Assembly: GCF_015686695.1 (NCBI RefSeq)
Contig: NZ_JADPMR010000001.1
Span: 806,001 to 870,000 of the forward strand
Origin: Vibrio nitrifigilis
GTDB lineage: Bacteria; Pseudomonadota; Gammaproteobacteria; Enterobacterales; Vibrionaceae
DNA: 64,000 bases
Direction: 5' to 3'
This document shows positions 17,121 through 25,800 of the stretch, in pieces (position 1 is the first letter of the stretch; the number at the start of each line of letters is the position of its first letter). A program made the position numbers and the translations under genes. The notes below the pieces were generated by a model. That model saw only the letters and a program-made list of their open reading frames with translations. It was not told where the DNA came from and searched no databases.

Positions 17121-17318
17121 GTCTTTATGAGCGTAAGTTTGTGATTTTGCTTCCGAAATAGAAAGCATTAGCGAAATTCTCAAACGCCGTTTGTGGTGGG
17201 CAAACATTTCTTTTAAAGCCAAACGATAGTGTAAACCCGATAAGGCGTTATTGCCGAGTTTATGGGGTTTAGATTATTAAAATATAGCACAACCAATTTG
17301 GTTAGGGGTAAGCATTCA

Positions 17319-19379
17319 ATGGCAACATTAGGTTATACATTTACCGTCGATGGTCAGGACGATGATGCATTACTTGTCACTCGTTATGAGGGGCAAGAAT
17401 CTATTTCTGACTCGATCACACAATCGGGATCACCTTGCTTTGGTTTCCGTTACCAATTGGAGTTAGCGAGTCGCAATACCAGCCTTAAAGCGGAAAACAT
17501 TGTCGACAAAGCCGGCTTATTGACAGTATGGCTTAATGGAGAACCCGTTCAATATGTGCACGGTATTGTGCGTTCTTTTACGTTGGGTGATATCGGCCAT
17601 AACCACACCTTTTATAAATTGACGCTGGTGTCAGCGTTAGAACGATTATCTCTCCGTCGTAACAGTCGTATTTTTCAAACGAAAACGGTTCAAGACATCA
17701 TTTCAACGTTACTCGATGAAATGAAAATTACCGATTATTCATTCTCTTTGAAACGTACTTTATCGCAGCGAGAGTTTTGTGTTCAGTATCGTGAAAGTGA
17801 CTTGGAGTTTATGCATCGTCTCGCGGCAGAAGAAGGGATTGTGTATTACATCAAACATGAAAAAGGTAAACATACCGTGATGTTTACCGATGATACTTCC
17901 AAGTTGAAAAAGTCAGTTGAAGTGCCATACAACGTACTCTCAGGTGGTGCGACTGATACCCCTTATATCTCAGCGCTTGAAGTGGATTACCAAAGCGAAT
18001 CAAGCAGTGTTGTCATGCAAGATTACAGCTTTAAAAAACCGACATACGGTTTTTTGCAGGAGCAAAAGGGGCAGAATCTCGATCATCAGCAAACGATGTA
18101 TGAGCATTTTGATTTTCCTGGGCGCTATAAAGACGATACGTCAGGTAAAGCCTTTAGCGAATTTCGCATGGAATATCTGCGCCGTAATGTGATTTTAGGC
18201 AAAGGATTATCGAACGAACCTGCTTTACAAGCCGGCGTGAAATTCGCACTCACCGATCATTTGCAAGATTCGATGAACAGTGAATGGCTGGTGACGGTAA
18301 TCACCCACCAAGGGACACAACCTCAAGCATTGGAAGAGGAAGCAGGGAGTGGCGGCACCACTTATTCCAACCAATTCCAATGTGTTCCGGGCAAAACGTT
18401 ATGGCGAGCCGCTCCTCAGCCGAAACCGCAGGTTGATGGCCCGATGATAGCTAAGGTGGTTGGCCCATCAGGAGAAGAAATCTTTTGTGATAAAGATGGC
18501 CGCGTGAAAGTGCATTTCCCATGGGATAGAGAAAGCCAACAAAATGAAAAGAGCTCGTGTTGGGTGCGTGTTTCTCAAGGCTGGGCCGGCGGACAATACG
18601 GCTTTATTGCGATTCCTCGCATCGGCCATGAAGTGATCGTGTCATTTTTACATGGCGATCCAGACCAACCCATTATTACTGGGCGTACTTATCATGCCAC
18701 TAACGTCGCTCCTTATTTATTACCCAATCATAAAACGCGCACAGTACTGAAAACTCAGACCCATAAAGGTGATGGGTCAAATGAAATTCGTTTTGAAGAT
18801 GAATCCAGTATTGAGCAAATTTATATTCACGCACAAAAAGACCAAGATATTGTGACCAACAATATTCATCGCGAGTCAGTGGGCGTTGATCAACACACCC
18901 GCATTGGGCGCCATAAATACGAGATGATTACAGAAAATGAACATCGTCTGGTTGGCAAAAATGTCACCGAAGAATATGGCCAAGACCACCACCAAAAAGT
19001 GGGGAGAAATATTGTGCAGCGCGTGTTGGGGAAAGTCAGTCGTTATATTACTGGCGGGGTGATCAATAAGATTGATGGCAGTTCTGTTACCCAAGTGGCC
19101 GCTTCTGAAGAGAAAGAAATCGGCGCAAATCAAAGAATTAAAGTGAGTAACGAAAGTTATCTCAATGCGAAAACAGTGGTGTTAGAAGCCAATAGCTCAC
19201 TGACCATAAAAGGGCCGGGCGGTTTTGTGAAAATCGATAGTGCGGGCGTGACGATCTCTGGAACCAAAGTGAAAATCAACGAAGGTGGCTCTCCTGATAC
19301 AGGAACAGCGCCGACTATGGTCACGCCAGATGATACAGATAAACCGCAAGAACCAGATAAACCGGATCAAAGGGGTTAA
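17319..19379 (+). CDS. vgrG: VgrG, type VI secretion spike protein
   Basis: VgrG trimers cap the Hcp tube and carry effectors through PAAR proteins. The reading frame is open from 17262, but ATG 17319 (MATLGYTFTVDGQ) with AGGGGT upstream matches the usual family start, giving 686 residues. The N-terminal gp27-like part contains YRESDLEFMHRLAAEEGI; the gp5-like OB fold carries GRVKVHFPWD and SCWVRVSQGWAGGQYG; a beta-helix region of valine and glycine repeats ends near residue 660. Only a short acidic tail follows (TPDDTDKPQEPDKPDQRG), so this is not an evolved VgrG with a toxin domain. The PAAR gene starts 2 bases downstream. Confidence 0.96.
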   Translation: MATLGYTFTVDGQDDDALLVTRYEGQESISDSITQSGSPCFGFRYQLELASRNTSLKAENIVDKAGLLTVWLNGEPVQYVHGIVRSFTLGDIGHNHTFYKLTLVSALERLSLRRNSRIFQTKTVQDIISTLLDEMKITDYSFSLKRTLSQREFCVQYRESDLEFMHRLAAEEGIVYYIKHEKGKHTVMFTDDTSKLKKSVEVPYNVLSGGATDTPYISALEVDYQSESSSVVMQDYSFKKPTYGFLQEQKGQNLDHQQTMYEHFDFPGRYKDDTSGKAFSEFRMEYLRRNVILGKGLSNEPALQAGVKFALTDHLQDSMNSEWLVTVITHQGTQPQALEEEAGSGGTTYSNQFQCVPGKTLWRAAPQPKPQVDGPMIAKVVGPSGEEIFCDKDGRVKVHFPWDRESQQNEKSSCWVRVSQGWAGGQYGFIAIPRIGHEVIVSFLHGDPDQPIITGRTYHATNVAPYLLPNHKTRTVLKTQTHKGDGSNEIRFEDESSIEQIYIHAQKDQDIVTNNIHRESVGVDQHTRIGRHKYEMITENEHRLVGKNVTEEYGQDHHQKVGRNIVQRVLGKVSRYITGGVINKIDGSSVTQVAASEEKEIGANQRIKVSNESYLNAKTVVLEANSSLTIKGPGGFVKIDSAGVTISGTKVKINEGGSPDTGTAPTMVTPDDTDKPQEPDKPDQRG

Positions 19380-19381
19380 AT

Positions 19382-19972
19382 ATGCCTAAAGCAGCAAGGC
19401 TTGGCGATACTGCGGGGGGGCACGGTTGTTTTCCACCAACCGCCATTATTGCCGGTAGTTCCGATGTATCGATTAATGGTAAACCGGCTGCTCGAAAGGG
19501 GGATGCCGCTCTATTGCACTCTTGCCCGTGTCCTTATGTGGTTCATGGTGTGCATGGACGAACGATCAATGCTGGCTCTTCAACGGTGTCGATTAACGGT
19601 AAACCCGCGGCCCGCGTGGGGGATGCGATTGATTGTGGTGGTTCGGTTGCTTCTGGTTCGGGTGACGTTTTAATTGGTGACACGCCCTACAGTTCTACAA
19701 CGCAATCATGCGGTGAAGGCGCGGCGCAAGAGCAATCTACATTCTTAAAGATATTGCCATTGGCCGAACCCATATCAGCGGTCTGGAATAGTCCTGTATT
19801 CTCTTCCGATATGTTCAGTGACCTGATTCAGGAACAATTAACGAGTACGGCAGTGGATTTAGCGGTAGATAACACCTTGTCAAAATCAGCTTCAACGTCA
19901 GCAAGTTCTAGCAAGTTAACCAGCAGTTCGAGTAACAAAGCTAGTTCGACATCTTCTACGTCAAAAATGTGA
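19382..19972 (+). CDS. PAAR-domain spike tip protein
   Basis: PAAR proteins form the sharp tip on VgrG and help attach effectors. The first 100 residues hold the duplicated PAAR pattern: MPKAARLGDTAGGHG, SSDVSINGKPAARKGD, then SSTVSINGKPAARVGD and SGDVLIGD, with Cys and His residues that would bind the tip metal. The remaining 95 residues are a low-complexity, Ser- and Thr-rich tail without a recognisable toxin. It lies between vgrG and the ankyrin gene, 2 bases after vgrG, so it very likely assembles on the VgrG encoded there and serves the Rhs effector downstream. Confidence 0.93.
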   Translation: MPKAARLGDTAGGHGCFPPTAIIAGSSDVSINGKPAARKGDAALLHSCPCPYVVHGVHGRTINAGSSTVSINGKPAARVGDAIDCGGSVASGSGDVLIGDTPYSSTTQSCGEGAAQEQSTFLKILPLAEPISAVWNSPVFSSDMFSDLIQEQLTSTAVDLAVDNTLSKSASTSASSSKLTSSSSNKASSTSSTSKM

Positions 19973-20060
19973 GAGTAGAAAGTGCAGCCATTTCCACTTG
20001 TTAATCGCTTAAAGAACTCAAAGTGGGCGATTTGCACCAATTAGCAAGTGAGGTGAAGCA

Positions 20061-20969
20061 GTGATTAAGTGGGTAATTGTTGCTGTTATCGTGATGGCAC
20101 TGACCATAGTTGTTGGCGGAGTAGTTAAAAAAATGAGTAATAAAATCAACCCGAAAGATCTATTTTCTGGCCCCATGCTAGAGGTGGCGCAAGCCGTTAA
20201 TAGTCAGGATATTGAAAAAATAAAGCAGCTCGCATCGCAACTGGATGATATTAATGCACGGGGTGAGCATGGAGTCACATTATTAGTTTATGCGGTTATT
20301 GCCAATAAATTGGATGCAATTAAGGTGTTGATGGAGCTGGGCAGTGATCCTTCTATTGACATTCCCGAACAAGGTAATGCGGGTTACATTTCTATGTGGC
20401 ACCCTGATGCAAAGGCGTTAGAGGTGCTATTGCAATCAGGCATGGATCCTAATTTAAACGAAGAAGGAGATCCGCTGATATTTCATAGTCATAATATCGA
20501 TGAATCGAACTCATTGCCGGTGTTGGTGCAATACGGAGCGGACGTGAACGCTCTTAATGAAAAAGGAGAAACTCCGATATTCGGTATGCTATCGGTTCAA
20601 TTTAAAAATGCTTTGTACTTACTCGACCATGGCGCTGACGGTCATTATGTTACCTCAGCAGGAATATCGGTAGCTTATAGTGTGGAGTTCGAATTAGAGC
20701 ATATAGATCCTAACTCAGAAGCTTACCAGACGATGTTACAGATTAAGGAAAAACTAATATCTCAAGGTGTTAAGTTTCCAGCCCTTTCTCCATGGGGAGA
20801 GCGCTTTGTTCGCGATATTGTTTTCTGTAAGGAGCCTTCAGGGGATTACCCACGTAGTGAATGCAAAATAGAAGGGGTGAATCCTTTTGTAAAAGAGCCT
20901 TCGGATGAGATCAAACGCCAAGATGAGGCAATTTTGAAAGAACGCTACGGTATAGAGCATCAGTTTTGA
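20061..20969 (+). CDS. Membrane-anchored ankyrin-repeat protein of the T6SS cluster
   Basis: The 302-residue protein starts at GTG 20061 behind GTGAGGTG. An N-terminal hydrophobic helix (about residues 3-23, VIVAVIVMALTIVVGGVV) anchors it, followed by ankyrin-type repeats, for example GEHGVTLLVYAVIANKLDAI, VLVQYGADVNALNEKGETP and LYLLDHGADG. Ankyrin proteins of this sort are common next to DUF4123 and Rhs genes in Vibrio auxiliary clusters. It could be an immunity or accessory protein; the sequence does not decide. Its stop overlaps the next start by 4 bases, indicating translational coupling. Confidence 0.8.
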   Translation: MIKWVIVAVIVMALTIVVGGVVKKMSNKINPKDLFSGPMLEVAQAVNSQDIEKIKQLASQLDDINARGEHGVTLLVYAVIANKLDAIKVLMELGSDPSIDIPEQGNAGYISMWHPDAKALEVLLQSGMDPNLNEEGDPLIFHSHNIDESNSLPVLVQYGADVNALNEKGETPIFGMLSVQFKNALYLLDHGADGHYVTSAGISVAYSVEFELEHIDPNSEAYQTMLQIKEKLISQGVKFPALSPWGERFVRDIVFCKEPSGDYPRSECKIEGVNPFVKEPSDEIKRQDEAILKERYGIEHQF

Positions 20970-21949
20970 ACCAATTCCCACTTGTTGAACCACATCCAAA
21001 TCCGCTATTCCCTGTGCTCGATAACGCTGCGGGGAAATTGGTGTATTTGTTGTTTGAGCAAGCGCTCTTTCCCGCTGCCAAAGAATTCTGGGACACCATG
21101 CAATATCGAGATGATGTGCAGTGGTGCTCGTTAGTCGCTGGGACACCTCTGGCTTATTTGGAAAAGGTGGCTCCCATTTTAATCTCAGTCACTGATGGTA
21201 ATCCCGGAGAAACATTGTATTACTGGCTGTGTGAAAATGAAGATTTAGTAGAGCGTTTGGGTTTTGTGGGGGTATTTGATGGTTCATTTGAATCGCTCGC
21301 TCAACATTGGCAGCAGTGGGTTTATTTTATCAGTGCTAACGACAAGACCATGATGCTGCGCTTTTATGACGAAAAAGTGCTGCCTCGTTGGTTTGAGATA
21401 TTAACACCAGCGCAAAAGCTGGATTTTATTGGTCAGCATGAGGCAGTTTACTATCCGATCCGAGAAGACGGCGTTATCCGGTTGCGTGAGTGTGAAATTA
21501 AGCAAGGCGCTGTCAAACGTGATGAGCTTAGTGAAGAAGATGCTGCGAGTTTTCCGATTACTCTGACTCAAGAGCAGCATGACCAATTTTATTATCCCGA
21601 ACAGCTTGAAAGAATCATTGATCAAACCTATCGCAAAATTGCCCCTAACTCGGCGTGGATCTTATCTAGAGATAAGGTGGCAGAGCAATTCTACGAGGGA
21701 ATGGAGATAGCCACCCAGCGATATCGAGATGTTTCCAAGTTGGATGCTCAGACCTTTGCGTTATATCGCTTTTATATTGCTGACCGTTTCTATGAACACC
21801 CGCTATTTCAGCAAATGTTAGGCCATTTCACACTGCGCAAAGCGATCGGTAAATTTTATGAAAAAGTGCAGGCTGGTGAGGTTGAGCTTGAAGACTACCG
21901 AACCGAATTTTGGTTAGGCATTGAAGGCGAGGCGAGATTATTACCATGA
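20966..21949 (+). CDS. DUF4123 effector adaptor (Tap-like), first copy
   Basis: DUF4123 proteins are chaperone adaptors that load an effector onto VgrG. The 327-residue protein shows the family pattern: a variable N-terminus (KLVYLLFEQALFPAAKEF), CSLVAGTPLAYLEKVAPIL, then LLEHWQQW-like SLAQHWQQWVYF and MLRFYDEKVLPRWFEIL, the hallmark FRFYDPRVL-type motif. The start is a TTG overlapping the stop of the ankyrin gene; no ATG lies nearby in frame. The C-terminal 130 residues contain ALYRFYIADRFYEHPLFQ, as seen in long DUF4123 proteins. It overlaps the next gene in an ATGA junction. Confidence 0.82.
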   Translation: MNQFPLVEPHPNPLFPVLDNAAGKLVYLLFEQALFPAAKEFWDTMQYRDDVQWCSLVAGTPLAYLEKVAPILISVTDGNPGETLYYWLCENEDLVERLGFVGVFDGSFESLAQHWQQWVYFISANDKTMMLRFYDEKVLPRWFEILTPAQKLDFIGQHEAVYYPIREDGVIRLRECEIKQGAVKRDELSEEDAASFPITLTQEQHDQFYYPEQLERIIDQTYRKIAPNSAWILSRDKVAEQFYEGMEIATQRYRDVSKLDAQTFALYRFYIADRFYEHPLFQQMLGHFTLRKAIGKFYEKVQAGEVELEDYRTEFWLGIEGEARLLP

Positions 21950-22857
21950 ACGAACATCTAAATGGTACCGCTCTCGTCGCGATGGGAGACTGGAAGAAAG
22001 ACCTGCAACAGCCGGGATGGTTTATTATCGCGGATGCTGCGATAAACAGTAACGTACGCAGTTTGGTCGCCGATGACAGAGCTATCGAACAACGCCTTTA
22101 TTGGGGAAAAATGGGAGAGCAACATGCCTCCATTTCTCCCTACTTATTGCCAATGCCTGAGTGGCAATGGTTGAGTGACAATATTACCGCCATACCCCAT
22201 TGGGGCGTAGCCGTGCAGCTTCATGAGTCTTTCCATTCTTATAAGCTTGATGAACAAATTCGGTTGGTGATGCAGCATTTTCGCGCATGGACATTGGTTG
22301 AGCTGCCAAATCAAGACACCGTCATTTTGCGATTAACTGATTGGGATATTTTTAACGTGTTGTGGAACGCGACACCAAATGAACGCCTTCCTGATCTGCA
22401 AGGGCCACTTAAAACGATCGGATATTGGTCAACTGGGGATGACAATGCAATGGTGCGCCATTGTGATTTCCCACTCTCTAGCACACCAATGGTGATGCCT
22501 AATCGCTTAGATGACACTCAATATCAAGCTTTAAGCTGGTGGAATGAACGTAAGATCTTCCAACAGTATCAGGATCACCTCTTTCAGCAGCACAAAATTA
22601 CCCATGACTGGGACCAAGATGCTTGGCAAACCTTTATTCAAACCCATGTGGAACAGGCGCGCCAGTTGGGTTTTCAACAACAGGCTGAAGTCGCCACTTT
22701 TTTAAGCCTAACGGTGCTATTAGGCGACACATTTTATCTCGCCCCTTGGGCGCAACCCATTTTGCAATCGCCCCAATTTGTGGGCAATGAAAGCCGCATG
22801 GATCGCTTAGTCGCAGAGGCGGTCAACCATATCGATGAGGAATCAACACCATCATGA
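21946..22857 (+). CDS. DUF4123 effector adaptor, second copy
   Basis: The 303-residue protein has the same layout as its neighbour but is clearly diverged: GWFIIADAAINSNVRSLV, ISPYLLPMPEWQWL, WGVAVQLHESFHSYKLDE, and VILRLTDWDIFNVLW in the position of the FRFYD motif. It overlaps the first copy by 4 bases and the rhs gene by 4 bases (ATGA), so all three are translationally coupled. The adaptor immediately before rhs is the best candidate to bind the N-terminal part of the Rhs protein. The reason for two adaptors is not evident. Confidence 0.75.
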   Translation: MNEHLNGTALVAMGDWKKDLQQPGWFIIADAAINSNVRSLVADDRAIEQRLYWGKMGEQHASISPYLLPMPEWQWLSDNITAIPHWGVAVQLHESFHSYKLDEQIRLVMQHFRAWTLVELPNQDTVILRLTDWDIFNVLWNATPNERLPDLQGPLKTIGYWSTGDDNAMVRHCDFPLSSTPMVMPNRLDDTQYQALSWWNERKIFQQYQDHLFQQHKITHDWDQDAWQTFIQTHVEQARQLGFQQQAEVATFLSLTVLLGDTFYLAPWAQPILQSPQFVGNESRMDRLVAEAVNHIDEESTPS

Positions 22858-25800
22858 GTGACAGTAAAAAGGCCGAATTGTTGTCTAGTGCAGAGGCCGC
22901 GAAACAAAACTTTTCTACTGACAATGTCCTTGATGGCGGTTGTGTGGAATGTGGGTGTGAAATTTTTATTCGTTATCACTATGACAATGATAAGCCCATT
23001 GGGAATGCTTCTTTTGTTCTAACCGATAGCAATAAAACGGAAATTTCCGGACAAACTGATGCTAATGGGATGTGCAAAGTCACTAACATGGGCTGTGGTG
23101 GTTACGAATTGTTGCTTGGGGAAGGGAGTGATGAATTCAAGCCAACGTCAGTGGCTGAAAATAACCCTGTCATCCAAAAGAACCCTCAATATGCAGCACT
23201 CGCTGGTGAATATTTTGCGCTCTTTACCTTACTGCGTAAGGCGGGATGTTTGGTTTACGATGCGGATGATAGCAGCAATAGCCATGTTGATGTCGATCGC
23301 GATACTTGGAATGTGCCTGATAAGTATGAAAAAGCCTACGACCGTTTCTGGAAACTGTATTACAAGATAAACCAAGGCCCGACAGAACTGCGCATAGCGG
23401 TCAACAAAATGCACTGTAGTTTGGCTGGGGAATTAGCGGGTCATGCTCAAGATAACAGTGCGATTTTGCTATTCTGTCAAATTGCTTTGGGGTTTGTCCC
23501 TGTCGTTGGGCAAGCCATGGATCTTTACGATCTAGGCGACTGGGGTTGGCGAACCTATGAAGGAAAAAATCTCGATACTTGGCACTGGGCTGAAGGTGCT
23601 TTGGTGTTGATTGGTTTTATTCCGGGCCTTGGTGATGCGACCAAAAAAACCGGCAAAGCGATCATTAACGCCTTAAAAAAATCCGATTCACGGTCGATTC
23701 AGTTTGCTATCAAAGTCCTGCGCGGGTTATCAAACGGCAATATCGTTAAGTACTTAAAAGGGTTAGCTAGCACATTAAAAGAATACGCTAAAAAAGCACT
23801 CAGTCTGCTGGATCAAATTATTGATGGCTTAAAGAAAGTCGTCAACGAAAGTGACAGTTGGATCGTCAAACTCGCTGCGGGTGCTTTTGAAGGCATCATT
23901 AAAGCGATGGAAACGCTTGAGAAAAAAATCGATCAAATGATCAACTGGCTTATCAAGCAAGTGGAAAAATTCATTGGGAAAGTGACCACGCGAATTACCG
24001 GAACGAGTGCGCCGAAAAAAACATTGAAAGATGCTCAGCAACTCAATGCTGGTAAGGCGGACTTAACCCATGGCGATGGTAGTGCACAAGCGTCCAGAGA
24101 AGCTAAGGTTACAGAAAGTGAATCGGCAGCAAGCACCAATACACATGAATGCACTGGAACGGAACCTATCGATTTAAACACGGGTAAAATGCTAGAAACT
24201 CGTACCGATTTCACCGTCGATGGTCTAATGCCTCTCTCGATGACTCGTTATTACCAGTCGACAGGTAAACGCGAAGCAGGATTGCTGGGACGTTTGTGGC
24301 GCACCAATTGGGATATTAGCTTAGAGATTAATGGTGAAGAAGCGGAATGGGTCGATTATGATCATAGTCGAGCACTGTTCCCACTGCCTAGCGCAAATGA
24401 ACCAGCACTTTCTATACGCAAACCCGGTTGGGTTCTGCAGCGTGATGGGTTTGATTTCACCCTAACCAATGTGTCTGGCCTGCAATATCGGTTTGGGTAT
24501 GCATTGGGCAATACCCTTAAACTGAGCAAAATTACCGACGGGTTTGGTCATGAAACCGAATTCGTTTACGACCGCGGTACACTAAAAGGTGTGTTGTTGG
24601 CCGATGGTCGCTATGTCAAAGTCGCGACCCAGCACCGCCGAATTGAATCGGTGACCTTGTGTGATGCAAATGGTGAGCCTTTAGAAACATTGGCGACGTA
24701 CGATTACGATGCGTATGGCAGTCTATTACAAGTGCGCGCAGGCCCCGGCTGTAACTTTGATTATCAATACGACAAACAAGGTTACCTCATTCGCTGGGAT
24801 GACTTAGCGCATACCTGGGTTGAGCACGATTTTGACGAACAAGGGCGGGCGATTGCGACACGCTGCTCGGGCGATTTTTGGTGGGATAAAGTGCGCTATG
24901 ATGATGAGCGCCATATCACCTACCATAACGATGCGTTGGGCGGAGTGGTGCAATACCATCTGGATGAGCGAAACCGAGCTATAAAAGTAGTGGCTGCCGA
25001 TGGCGCTGAAACCTTGCAAGAGTGGCAAGGCGAGTTGCTTTCAGCCATCGTCAATCCACTTGGAGAGCGCACGGAATACACTTACGATGCGTTAGGTAAC
25101 CTTACTTCGGTCACATTGCCTTCAGGCATTGCTCACCAATATCAATACAATGATGTTGGGCAGCTAACAGCTTATATTAATCCATTGGGCGCTAGTTGGG
25201 CGTTAGAGTACCACGCAGCAGGCACTCTCAAATCGGTAACCGACCCGGATGGTCATCAATGGCATTATGAATACAATGAGCACGGTTTACGCACGTTAAG
25301 TCAAGGCCCTGATGGGCTTGCGGTTCGTTATGATTATGACGACTTTGGTCGCTTAGTGCAGTTACGCCCAGAGATGGGTGAAGCGGTGAGTTTTGCTTAT
25401 GACACGTTAGGCCGCTTAGAAGCGCGCACTATCGCCAATCAAACCCGTCGCTGGCGCTATGAAGATGCGCAGCGCATGCCAAGCCAAGTGTGGTATGAAG
25501 ATGGTACCCACGCCAGCTTTAAATACGACATTGAAGGCAACCTTATTAAGGTAACGGATGCGCTGGGTAATGCATCAACCTTTACTTATGGGGCGTTTGA
25601 TAAACTGCTCTCGGCGACGGACCCAATGGGGTCGGTCACCCAGTATCATTACAACCCGATGGCGGAGTTTGCTGGGGTCACCAACAGCCAAGGTCGCCAG
25701 TGGCGTTATGAGTTTGATGCCTGTGGTCGCATTCATACCGAGCGCCATTACGATGGACGTCAAGAGCGTTACCAATATGATTTGGCAGGGCGTTTGGTGC

